Shown piece by piece: positions 6,594 through 13,336 of a stretch of DNA of 13,336 nt; the first letter of the stretch is position 1; the number at the start of each line of letters is the position of its first letter. The stretch lies in contig JAUSPL010000086.1 in the NCBI GenBank assembly GCA_030656535.1, positions 1 to 13,336 of the forward strand, written 5' to 3'. A program made the translations under genes and the position numbers. The notes beneath the pieces are model-generated. The model searched no databases and was not told where the DNA came from. It worked only from the letters and a program-made list of their open reading frames with translations. Source of the stretch: Gemmobacter sp. (lineage in GTDB: Bacteria > Pseudomonadota > Alphaproteobacteria > Rhodobacterales > Rhodobacteraceae).

Positions 6594-6734
6594 TACGTCA
6601 TAGGCAAATACATCCTGACCGACGCAGGAAGCGCCGCACCCATGCAGTGATGACCGCGGCAAGATCGCCGGTCTGACGGGGGCTATAAGGCCGGTTTCAT
6701 GGCTTGGGGGGCTGTACAGCCGCTCAGACTGCAC

Positions 6735-7457
6735 CTAGCCGCTGCGCGTGATCAATTCCTGACCATACGCGCTGGTCAGCTGCCCCGCCCGCAGGGCCGA
6801 CACCGGGGACACCTCTTCCAGACGCCCGGAGCGCAAGACCCCCAGCCGGTCACAAAGGAACGACACCACGGGCAGATCATGCGTGACCAGCAGGAAGGTC
6901 AGCCGCTTTTCCGTCCTCAGCCCTTTTAGCAGATTCAGGATTTCTGCCTGCACAGAAACATCCAGCGCCGATGTCGGCTCATCCAGCAACAACACCTGCG
7001 GTTCCAGCATCAGCGCCCGCGCGATCGCCACGCGCTGCCGCTGCCCGCCAGACAACTGATGCGGCAGGCGGAACCGGAACCGCCGCGCCAGCCCGACCGC
7101 ATCCAGCATCGCCAGGACTTTGGCATCACGACCCTGAATGCCATGGATCACCAAGGCCTCGGCCAGCGTGTCATCGACCGTGCGCCGGGGATGCAGCGAT
7201 CCATAGGGGTCCTGAAACACCATCTGAACCCGGCGGACCAACGACGCATCCCGCCGCTTGCCCAAATCGGCCCCCGCCAGCCGCATGGCGCCCGACCAGT
7301 CCGGGACCTGCCCGGCCAGCGCCTTGAGGATCGTAGACTTGCCCGACCCGCTTTCGCCCACCAGCGCGAAACTTTCGCCTTCAGCCACGTTGAATGACAC
7401 ACCATGCAAGACGCGGGTCGGGCCGTAGTCCACTGTCAGGTTTTGAACCTCGATCAT
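6735..7457 (-). CDS. Peptide/nickel-type ABC transporter ATP-binding protein (DppF/OppF-like)
   Basis: One of the two ATPases that power the importer, on the inner face of the membrane. It has 240 residues with Walker A GESGSGKST (34-42), the Q-loop FQDP (Q82), the signature LSGGQ (135-139), Walker B LLLDEP ending at E160, and the switch His H193 (VTHDL). It ends soon after the D-loop/H-switch region and lacks the C-terminal oligopeptide-transporter extension (HPYT-type) found in most DppF/OppF proteins, so it is shorter than the roughly 320-residue norm. Its ATG overlaps the TGA of the upstream ATPase gene by four bases, indicating coupling. It is the last gene of the leftward operon. Confidence 0.93.
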   Translation of the reverse strand: MIEVQNLTVDYGPTRVLHGVSFNVAEGESFALVGESGSGKSTILKALAGQVPDWSGAMRLAGADLGKRRDASLVRRVQMVFQDPYGSLHPRRTVDDTLAEALVIHGIQGRDAKVLAMLDAVGLARRFRFRLPHQLSGGQRQRVAIARALMLEPQVLLLDEPTSALDVSVQAEILNLLKGLRTEKRLTFLLVTHDLPVVSFLCDRLGVLRSGRLEEVSPVSALRAGQLTSAYGQELITRSG

Positions 7458-8299
7458 GTCCGCCCCCCAAGACCCGCCCCGATCAACGCCCGGTCCAGCA
7501 CCGGCAACTGGGCCCGATCCTCATCCAGCCTTGGCATTGAGGCCAACAGACCCTGCGTATAGGGATGCGTCGCGGCATGAAGTTGCCCTGCGGCACATTC
7601 TTCGACCACCTGACCGTTGAACATCACCAGTATCCGGTCGCACCAGCGGGCGACCATGTTCAGATCGTGCGAGATGAGGATCAGCCCCATCCCCCGGCGA
7701 CGCACCAGATCATCCATGATTTCAAGCACCTGCGCCCGAACCGACACATCCAGCGCCGACGTTGGTTCATCGGCGATCATCAACGCTGGTTCAAGGATGA
7801 CCATCATTGCGATCATGACGCGCTGGCCCATGCCGCCTGAAACTTCGTGCGGATACAGCTGGTAGACCCGTTCGGGGTCATCGATCCGCACGGCCTGCAA
7901 AACCTCCAGCACGCGGGCGCGCCGGTCGCGGGCGGACAGTCGGCTGTGAAATTCCAGCGCTTCGGCGATCTGGTCGCCGATCCGGATCACCGGGTTCAGG
8001 CTGAACTTGGGGTCTTGCATCGCCATCGACATCCGCGCCCCGCGCAGACGCCGAAACGCAGGCTCGGCCAAACCGCGCAAGTCGATGCCTTCAAATTCCA
8101 TCCGGTCTGCGGTGACCCTTCCCGGCTTGGGGATAAGGCCCATCAGCGCGCGCCCCGTCATGGATTTGCCCGACCCGCTTTCGCCGACGATCCCCAGCCG
8201 TTCGCGTCCAAGGGTAAAGGTCAGTCCGCGGACCACCTCGACCTCTCCCTGATCGGACGGGAACCGCACGCACAGATTTTCTACATGCAGCAGGGTCAT
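7454..8299 (-). CDS. Peptide/nickel-type ABC transporter ATP-binding protein (DppD/OppD-like)
   Basis: Partner ATPase of the importer, 281 residues. Walker A is GESGSGKS (39-46), the Q-loop is MQDP (Q95), the signature is VSGGM (153-157), and Walker B is ALMIADEP (about 172-179). HPYTQGLLASMP near the C-terminus is the start of the oligopeptide/dipeptide extension typical of the DppD subfamily, here short. The VSGGM signature in place of LSGGQ is normal for DppD-type subunits, which pair with an LSGGQ partner. Four-base overlaps join it to both neighbours, so the operon is translationally coupled. Confidence 0.93.
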   Translation of the reverse strand: MTLLHVENLCVRFPSDQGEVEVVRGLTFTLGRERLGIVGESGSGKSMTGRALMGLIPKPGRVTADRMEFEGIDLRGLAEPAFRRLRGARMSMAMQDPKFSLNPVIRIGDQIAEALEFHSRLSARDRRARVLEVLQAVRIDDPERVYQLYPHEVSGGMGQRVMIAMMVILEPALMIADEPTSALDVSVRAQVLEIMDDLVRRRGMGLILISHDLNMVARWCDRILVMFNGQVVEECAAGQLHAATHPYTQGLLASMPRLDEDRAQLPVLDRALIGAGLGGRT

Positions 8300-9198
8300 C
8301 CCTTGACCCTCTGGCGCGGGTCCAGCACGTCACGCAACCCGTCACCGAACAGACAGAACCCCAGACTGACCACCACAATGGCAAAGCCCGGCATGGTTGC
8401 CACCCACCACTGATCCAGAATGAACGTGCGCCCGCGTGAAATCATTGCCCCCCATTCCGGCAGGGGGGGCTGCGCCCCAAGCCCCAAAAACCCAAGGCCC
8501 GCCGCCGTCAGGATTATACCGGCCATGTCCAGCGTCACCCGCACGATCGTCGAGGACATGCACAAAGGCAGCACATGCACACCGATCACCCGCGCATGGC
8601 TGGCCCCCAACATCCGCGCGGCGGCGATATAGTCCGACCCGCGAATGGTCAGCGTCTCGGCCCGGGCGATCCGCGCATAAACGGGCCAGGATGTGATTGC
8701 GATGGCGATCACGGCATTTTCGATGCCCGGGCCCAAAGCCGCCACAAAGGCAAGCGCAAGGATAAGTCGCGGCAACGACAGAAAGATGTCGGTGACGCCC
8801 ATGATGACCCGGTCGACAAACCCACCGAAATACCCGGACACGGCCCCGATCACCAAGCCCAGCGGCGCCGCGATCACCGCCACCAGCAACACGATGTACA
8901 ATGTTATGCGCGCACCAAAGATAATGCGCGACATGATATCCCGGCCAAGCTCGTCCGTGCCCATCCAGTGCACCGCCGACGGAGGCGCCAGACGGTTCGC
9001 CAGATCACCGTCCACCGCAGAATAGGGCGCTAGCCAAGGTGCAAACGCGGCCACGACCAGCAATGCCACGATGATCGCCAGCCCCACCATCGCCAGCGGA
9101 TTGCGCGCAAGCGCACGGGCCAACCTGTAGCCCTGCCCCAGCTGCGCCTGCATCCGCGTTTCGGGGTTCTCGTCCAGCAGCCATGCGACCGTTGCCAT
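8296..9198 (-). CDS. Peptide/nickel-type ABC transporter permease (DppC/OppC-like)
   Basis: Integral inner-membrane permease of 300 residues. After a soluble N-terminus (about 30 residues) comes a first helix (NPLAMVGLAIIVALLVVAAF). A short periplasmic segment with the DppC-typical HWMGTDELGRDIMSRIIFGAR motif follows, then several helices forming the BPD transport domain. The EAA-type coupling loop is near GSDYIAAARMLGASHARVIGVHVLP, which contacts the ATPases. The ATG at 9198 follows a good Shine-Dalgarno (GAGGTGAGG) that overlaps the end of the upstream permease gene; the gap is 3 bases. The substrate cannot be read from this subunit. Confidence 0.94.
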   Translation of the reverse strand: MATVAWLLDENPETRMQAQLGQGYRLARALARNPLAMVGLAIIVALLVVAAFAPWLAPYSAVDGDLANRLAPPSAVHWMGTDELGRDIMSRIIFGARITLYIVLLVAVIAAPLGLVIGAVSGYFGGFVDRVIMGVTDIFLSLPRLILALAFVAALGPGIENAVIAIAITSWPVYARIARAETLTIRGSDYIAAARMLGASHARVIGVHVLPLCMSSTIVRVTLDMAGIILTAAGLGFLGLGAQPPLPEWGAMISRGRTFILDQWWVATMPGFAIVVVSLGFCLFGDGLRDVLDPRQRVKG

Positions 9199-9201
9199 GC
9201 C

Positions 9202-10257
9202 TCACCTCGCCCGCGGGTCAAGCACGCGGTACATCGCGTCCGAGACCTTGTTGATGACAATGAATACCGCACCGACCACCAACGTGGCCCCCAACACCGC
9301 ATTCATGTCGGCATTCAGCAATGCGCCAGTCAGATAGTTTCCGATACCGGGCCAGGAAAACACTGTCTCGATCATCACAGATCCTTCCAGCAGCCCGGCG
9401 TAGCTCAGCCCGATCACCGTGATCAACTGGACCCGGATCGGCCTGAACGCATGTCGCCAGATCACCACCCTTGCGGGGGCCCCCTTGACGCGGGCCGTGA
9501 CGATGAATTCCTGCCCCAGCTGCTCCAGCATGAAGCTGCGCGTCATGCGGGCGATATAGGCCAGGCTGTAGAACCCCAGAATGGTGGACGGCAGAATGAT
9601 GTGGCCAAAGGCCGACCGGAAACTGTCCATGTCCCCAGCAAGCAGGCTGTCGATCAACAACAGGCCCGTCACCGGCGCGACCATGCCGTCCAGAAATATG
9701 TCGATCCGTCCCGGTCCGCCAACCCAGCGCAGCTTTGCATAAAAGACGACCAACCCCACCAGACCCAACCAGAACGCAGGCACCGCATAGCCCGCAAGGC
9801 CGATCACCCGGATCACCTGATCGATCCATGTCCCCTGCCGCGCAGCCGCCAGCACCCCCATCGGCACGCCGACAACCACACCGATCAGGATGCCAAGCGT
9901 CGCCATTTCCAGCGTCGCGGGGAAAACTCGGGCCAGATCCTGCGCGACAGGGCGATTGGTTGACACCGACACGCCCAGGTCAAACTGCATCACGCCCCAG
10001 ACATAGCGGGCAAACTGCACGATCATCGGGTCATCCAGTCCCATCGCAGCACGCGCAGCATCATAGGTTGCCTGAGACGCGCGGTCGCCGACCACCGCCA
10101 GCACCGGATCTATCGGCACAACCCGACCGATGACAAACGTGATCGCCAGCAAGCCCAGAAACGTCAGCGCGACCGTGATCGCAAACCAAACGGCCTGCCA
10201 CCACGGCCCGGAAAAACCGGGGGCCTTGGCGGGAAAAGGGGTCGGGGTGTCAGTCAT
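9202..10257 (-). CDS. Peptide/nickel-type ABC transporter permease (DppB/OppB-like)
   Basis: Integral membrane permease of 351 residues and first gene of the leftward operon. An N-terminal helix (WFAITVALTFLGLLAITFVIG) precedes a periplasmic region with the DppB-like pattern DPMIVQFARYVWGVMQFDLG. The transmembrane domain then follows, with the coupling motif EFIVTARVKGAPARVVIWRHAF and the FSWPGIGNYL segment seen in this family. The ATG at 10257 is preceded by GAGGTG at good spacing, which sets the start. Earlier in-frame starts would cross the promoter region. It forms the pore with the DppC-like partner immediately downstream. Confidence 0.94.
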   Translation of the reverse strand: MTDTPTPFPAKAPGFSGPWWQAVWFAITVALTFLGLLAITFVIGRVVPIDPVLAVVGDRASQATYDAARAAMGLDDPMIVQFARYVWGVMQFDLGVSVSTNRPVAQDLARVFPATLEMATLGILIGVVVGVPMGVLAAARQGTWIDQVIRVIGLAGYAVPAFWLGLVGLVVFYAKLRWVGGPGRIDIFLDGMVAPVTGLLLIDSLLAGDMDSFRSAFGHIILPSTILGFYSLAYIARMTRSFMLEQLGQEFIVTARVKGAPARVVIWRHAFRPIRVQLITVIGLSYAGLLEGSVMIETVFSWPGIGNYLTGALLNADMNAVLGATLVVGAVFIVINKVSDAMYRVLDPRAR

Positions 10258-10295
10258 GGGCACCTCGGAGGATTTGCAGAGTGGTGATAAACTTT

Positions 10296-10331
10296 TTTTG
10301 ACATAGCAAAATTTTTTTACTAGCGTCAAAA
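10296..10331. promoter_or_regulatory. AT-rich divergent promoter region with inverted repeat
   Basis: This AT-rich island lies in the 100-bp gap between the permease operon and the regulator gene. Seven-base arms TTTTGAC (10296-10302) and GTCAAAA (10325-10331) are inverted repeats 22 bases apart, with further partial symmetry inside (ATAG / CTAGC). Each arm supplies a -35-like box: TTGACA at 10298-10303 for the + strand and TTGACG (10329-10324) for the minus strand. The -10 boxes are weaker: TAGCGT at 10321 (+, 17-bp spacer) and TATGTC (-, 18-bp spacer). The two promoters would overlap face to face. The XRE-cupin protein is the obvious candidate to bind here. Confidence 0.55.
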
Positions 10332-10357
10332 CAATTCCGAACCAGCCGGGACATCCG

Positions 10358-10969
10358 ATGACCGAAGCGCTCCGAAAGCCTGTCGATACCACCCCGTCCG
10401 TGCAGACACCGCAGTTCGGCGGTCGGATTCGGGAATTGCGGCACAAGACCGGGCTGACCTTGCAAACCCTGGCGGATCAGGCCGGGATTTCGGTCGGCTT
10501 CCTGTCCCAGGTCGAACGCGACAAGGCCACGCCTTCGCTTGGCACCCTTGCCAGCGTCGCCGCAGCGCTTGGCGTCGATGTCGATGTGTTCATCGCCACG
10601 CCGAAACCCGCCGACAGCATCACGCGGGCAGGGGAACGCCCCCGTTTCGCCATTGCGGATTCGTCGCTGGGGTATGAGCGGCTGAACACCCGGCTTGCCG
10701 GCGGCAACCTGTCGTCACTGATGATCCACATTCCCGTCGGCTATCAGTCCGAGGTAACCAGCCACACCGGCGAAGAACTGATCGTCGTCCTGGACGGCAC
10801 CCTTCGTCAGACCTTGGGCGATGCGGTGATCGTGCTGCACCCCGGCGACAGCCTGCACTTCATGGGCGACACGCCCCATTCCTTTGCCAACATCGGGGAC
10901 GGCCCGGCCCGGCTTTTATGGACCGGCACGTCACCCCGGCTGATTGGACGAGCCCCCGACCAGCCGTAG
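10358..10969 (+). CDS. XRE-family regulator with C-terminal cupin domain
   Basis: A 203-residue transcription factor. The N-terminal helix-turn-helix covers about residues 20-78 (IRELRHKTGLTLQTLADQAG, then SVGFLSQVERDKATPS). A cupin_2 sensor domain covers about 120-192 and has metal-ligand-like residues in HTGEELIVVLDG (H136, E139/E140) and in DTPHSFAN (H174). This is the PuuR/SutR architecture, usually local regulators that sense a small molecule in the cupin barrel. The gene is divergent from the permease/ATPase operon and sits 50 bp upstream of the binding-protein gene, so it likely controls both sides of the importer. The leader is short and the Shine-Dalgarno weak, which suggests low expression. 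The ligand is unknown. Confidence 0.92.
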   Translation: MTEALRKPVDTTPSVQTPQFGGRIRELRHKTGLTLQTLADQAGISVGFLSQVERDKATPSLGTLASVAAALGVDVDVFIATPKPADSITRAGERPRFAIADSSLGYERLNTRLAGGNLSSLMIHIPVGYQSEVTSHTGEELIVVLDGTLRQTLGDAVIVLHPGDSLHFMGDTPHSFANIGDGPARLLWTGTSPRLIGRAPDQP

Positions 10970-11019
10970 CGGGGTCAACCTGCGGCAAAAACCAAAAGAA
11001 ACAACAGGAGAGAAGGTCC

Positions 11020-12606
11020 ATGATCCACCTCAGAACCTTGCTTGCCGTCAGCCTTGTCGCGCTGTCTACCGCGCCCGCGCTGGCCGCAACCCCCGACACC
11101 GCGCTGGTCGTGGCACAAAACATCGATGACATCGTCACGATCGACCCGGCGACCGCCTATGAATTCTCGTCGGGCGAATATGTCACGAACACCTATGACC
11201 AGCTGGTGCGCTATGATGCCACCGACACGACGGTCCTGTCCCCCGGCCTTGCGACGGAATGGGTGATCGATGCGGCCAACAAGACCATCGTATTCACGCT
11301 GCGCGACGGGGTGAAATTCCATTCCGGCAACCCGCTGCGGGCCGAAGACGTCAAGGGCAGCTGGCGTCGGGTGCTGGTTCTGAACAAGGCGCCGGCCTTC
11401 ATTCTGGGCAACCTTGGTTGGACGCTGGACAACCTTGACCAGATGGTCACCACTGATGGCAACACCGTCACCATCAAATGGGCGGGCGACTTTGCGCCGT
11501 CGTTCGTGCTGAACGTGCTGGCCGCGCGGGTGACCTCGGTGGTCGACCTGGCCACCGTGATGGCAAATGAAAAGGACGGCGATCAGGGCACCGCGTGGCT
11601 GAACCTCAACAGCGCCGGCACCGGCCCGTTCAAGCTGCGCGCCTTCAAGCCCGGTGAATCGCTGGCGCTGGAATCCAACCCGGACTATTTCGCCGGCGCC
11701 CCTGCGATGAAACAGGTCATCGTGCGCCATGTCGCCGAAGCCGCCACCCAGCGTCTGCTGCTGGAATCGGGCGATGTGGACATGGCAAAGAACCTGACCC
11801 CTGATCAGGTCGCCGGGCTGGCGGGCAATTCGGCTGTGCGGGTCGAAACCTACCCGCAGGCCGCCGTCCATTGGATCAGCTTCAACCAAAAGGTCGACAC
11901 GCTGACCAATCCCGCCGTCTGGAAGGCCGCGCGTTATCTGGTGAACTATCAGGGCATGGCTGACAGCTTTCTGAAAGGTCAGATGGAGGTGCATCAGGCG
12001 TTCTGGCCCAAGGGTTTCCCCGGCGCGCTTACCGACACGCCCTACACCTATGACCCTGAAATGGCGAAAAAGATCCTGGCCGATGCCGGGGTCCAGCTAC
12101 CCATCAAGGTCACGCTCGACGTGATCAACGCCAACCCGTTCAACGACATGGCCCAAGCGCTGCAACAGTCCTTTGCCCCGGCGGGGATCGAGTTCGAAAT
12201 CCTGCCCGGCACCGGCGCACAGGTTATCACCAAATACCGCGCGCGCACCCACGAAGCGATGCTGCTGTACTGGGGGCCGGACTTCATGGACCCGCATTCG
12301 AACGCCAAGGCGTTTGCCTATAACGCCGACAACGCGGACGACAAATACGCATCCACCACAACGTGGCGCAACGCATGGATGCCGCCAGCCGAAATCAACA
12401 CCAAGACCATGGCGGCACTTGGCGAACAAGATGCCGAAAAGCGACTGCAGATGTACGTCGAACTGCAAAAGTCGATGCAGGACGAGGCACCCTTTGTCGT
12501 GATGTTCCAGGCAGTCAAGCAGGTGGCGATGGCTGACAAGGTCAAGGGTTTCGTCAACGGCGCAACCTCTGACTTCGTGTTCTACCGGCTGGTGGAAAAG
12601 AAGTAA
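11020..12606 (+). CDS. Periplasmic substrate-binding protein, peptide/nickel-type (SBP_bac_5)
   Basis: A 528-residue solute receptor of the DppA/OppA cluster. It begins with a Sec signal peptide (MIHLRTLLAVSLVALSTAPALA, probable cleavage before ATPD; no lipobox Cys). Family features include DPATAYEFSSGEYVTNTYDQ, LRDGVKFHSGNPLRAEDVKG and the NSAGTGPFKLRAFKPGE segment. The start at 11020 has a strong AGGAG about 10 bases upstream. It gives its substrate to the divergent DppBCDF-like complex. It is cotranscribed with the XRE-cupin regulator and followed by a hairpin. SBP_bac_5 proteins bind peptides, opines, metal chelates or other solutes, so the ligand cannot be named. The nearby deaminase makes an N-heterocyclic compound a reasonable guess. 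Confidence 0.95.
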   Translation: MIHLRTLLAVSLVALSTAPALAATPDTALVVAQNIDDIVTIDPATAYEFSSGEYVTNTYDQLVRYDATDTTVLSPGLATEWVIDAANKTIVFTLRDGVKFHSGNPLRAEDVKGSWRRVLVLNKAPAFILGNLGWTLDNLDQMVTTDGNTVTIKWAGDFAPSFVLNVLAARVTSVVDLATVMANEKDGDQGTAWLNLNSAGTGPFKLRAFKPGESLALESNPDYFAGAPAMKQVIVRHVAEAATQRLLLESGDVDMAKNLTPDQVAGLAGNSAVRVETYPQAAVHWISFNQKVDTLTNPAVWKAARYLVNYQGMADSFLKGQMEVHQAFWPKGFPGALTDTPYTYDPEMAKKILADAGVQLPIKVTLDVINANPFNDMAQALQQSFAPAGIEFEILPGTGAQVITKYRARTHEAMLLYWGPDFMDPHSNAKAFAYNADNADDKYASTTTWRNAWMPPAEINTKTMAALGEQDAEKRLQMYVELQKSMQDEAPFVVMFQAVKQVAMADKVKGFVNGATSDFVFYRLVEKK

Positions 12607-12614
12607 CACGGCTC

Positions 12615-12634
12615 TCCGGGGCTGCGGCCCCGGA
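12615..12634 (+). terminator. GC-rich hairpin after the binding-protein gene
   Basis: TCCGGGGC-TGCG-GCCCCGGA is a perfect 8-bp stem with a 4-base loop starting 9 bases after the stop codon. No T-tract follows, so it may be a partial terminator or 3'-end stabiliser that keeps binding-protein mRNA in excess of the downstream GAF gene. Confidence 0.5.
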
Positions 12635-12754
12635 CAAGACATAAAAGCGCGCAGGGGGGGCAGATCGCCACCCTGCCGACTGTGGGGCGCGACGGCGCGG
12701 TGCTGTCCCACGCCGTCCCGCCCCGACTTTTGCACCTAATTCAGGACACTCTGC

Positions 12755-13210
12755 ATGACTGCCTCCCCCGACGACACCTTTGCCGCCCTGCACCGTGCTG
12801 CCGACGCAGCCTGCGGCGCGCGCCTGTTCACCGTCACCGTGCTGGACCGCAAGGCCGGTCTGGCGCGGCGGGCCTATACCTCGCATCCCGACGAATACCC
12901 GGCAACAGGGACCAAACCGATGCGCAATGACGCCTGGTCGGATCAAGTGATCGGACGCGGGACCAGCTTTGTGGCCAATACGACGCCAGAGTTTGCGATC
13001 TATTTCCCCGATCACGCCTTGATCAACCAGCTTGGCTGTCATTCCGCGCTGAACATGCCGGTGTCCGACGGGACGCAAGTCGTGGGAACGGTCAACGTGC
13101 TGGACATCGAAGGGCACTTTACCCCAGAGCGTGTTGCAACCCTTGAATCCTTGGTGGCCACGCATCGCACGGCGCTGCTGGCCGCATTTGCACAGGTTCC
13201 GATGGGATGA
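12755..13210 (+). CDS. Stand-alone GAF-domain protein
   Basis: A 151-residue protein made of a single GAF domain with no output domain. The core strands read ARLFTVTVLD and NMPVSDGTQVVGTVNVLD, followed by a closing helix (FTPERVATLESLVATHRTALL). There is no HTH, kinase or cyclase domain. Only two Cys (C20, C95) are present, so the three-Cys free-methionine-sulfoxide reductase pattern is not met. It may bind a small molecule or be an uncharacterised enzyme. The ATG at 12755 has AGGA about 8 bases upstream. It lies 148 bp after the binding-protein gene in the same direction, behind a hairpin, so it is probably the last, weaker gene of that transcript. It converges on the next gene. Confidence 0.85.
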   Translation: MTASPDDTFAALHRAADAACGARLFTVTVLDRKAGLARRAYTSHPDEYPATGTKPMRNDAWSDQVIGRGTSFVANTTPEFAIYFPDHALINQLGCHSALNMPVSDGTQVVGTVNVLDIEGHFTPERVATLESLVATHRTALLAAFAQVPMG

Positions 13211-13262
13211 CCGCCAGGACTGCACCCGTCGGGAATGGGCGCTGACAACAAATGCGGCAGCG

Positions 13263-13334
13263 TCAGACCGAAACGGTCTGGCGCAAGGTGTCGCGCGACA
13301 GCTCGGCCTTGCTGCCCTTCATCGCGACCTCGCC
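13263..13334 (-). CDS. C-terminal end of a probable ABC transporter ATP-binding protein
   Basis: Only the last 23 codons are inside the window (GEVAMKGSKAELSRDTLRQTVSV, shown here in parts: GEVAMKGSKAEL then SRDTLRQTVSV). A 'G-[KE]-V-A-x-x-G-x-x-A-E-L' strand and helix is the usual end of LivF/UrtE-like ATPases of branched-chain amino acid or urea importers. The evidence is short, so the family is a reasoned guess. The stop codon is part of a 17-base hairpin. Confidence 0.4.
   Translation of the reverse strand, partial: GEVAMKGSKAELSRDTLRQTVSV
13264..13280. repeat. Hairpin overlapping the stop of the edge gene
   Basis: CAGACCG-AAA-CGGTCTG is a perfect 7-bp stem with a 3-base loop. It covers the last codons and most of the stop codon of the minus-strand gene and faces the end of the GAF gene. 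With no T-tract on either side it is only a possible bidirectional terminator. Confidence 0.4.
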
Positions 13335-13336
13335 CC

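Noticed and set aside
6594..6734. Terminator between the convergent amidohydrolase and ATPase genes
   Set aside because: Only an imperfect stem with a bulge around 6652-6673 and no T-tract is seen; too weak to call.

Overview
The window is GC-rich and densely coded. Its gene content and protein style fit an alphaproteobacterium of the Rhodobacterales (roseobacter-type), although no marker gene here fixes the genus. It is chromosomal-looking catabolic and transport DNA. I see no mobile element, CRISPR array, tRNA or rRNA.

Region 1 (1-475): the C-terminal end of a PP1-type metallophosphoesterase on the + strand, cut by the window edge. Region 2 (594-5128, minus strand): a homogentisate (tyrosine/phenylalanine) degradation operon in the order hmgA, fahA, an MBL-fold protein, a DinB-like protein and a small membrane protein. 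HmgA opens the ring of homogentisate and FahA cleaves fumarylacetoacetate. The usual glutathione-dependent isomerase between these two steps (MaiA) is not in the window. In its place sit a DinB-family protein and an MBL-fold protein that lacks half of its metal ligands. The DinB gene carries what looks like a compensated pair of frameshifts. The hmgA promoter is unusually clear: -35 and -10 boxes flank an 18-bp perfect palindrome that fills the spacer exactly. Both intercistronic gaps next to fahA hold strong RNA hairpins.

Region 3 (5436-6593, + strand): a cytosine-deaminase-like amidohydrolase, divergent from hmgA and probably starting at TTG. Region 4 (6735-12606): a Dpp/Opp-type ABC importer whose genes are split over two divergent transcripts. 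The two permeases and two ATPases run leftward (10257 to 6735) with tight overlaps. An XRE-cupin regulator, the periplasmic binding protein and then a small GAF protein run rightward. The two transcripts start from a 100-bp AT-rich gap with an inverted repeat and apparently overlapping face-to-face promoters. The amidohydrolase converges on the transporter operon, so the transporter may import a substrate of the deaminase, but this is inference from position.

Region 5 (13263-13336, minus strand): the last 23 codons of a gene, probably a branched-chain-amino-acid-type ABC ATPase, cut by the window edge.
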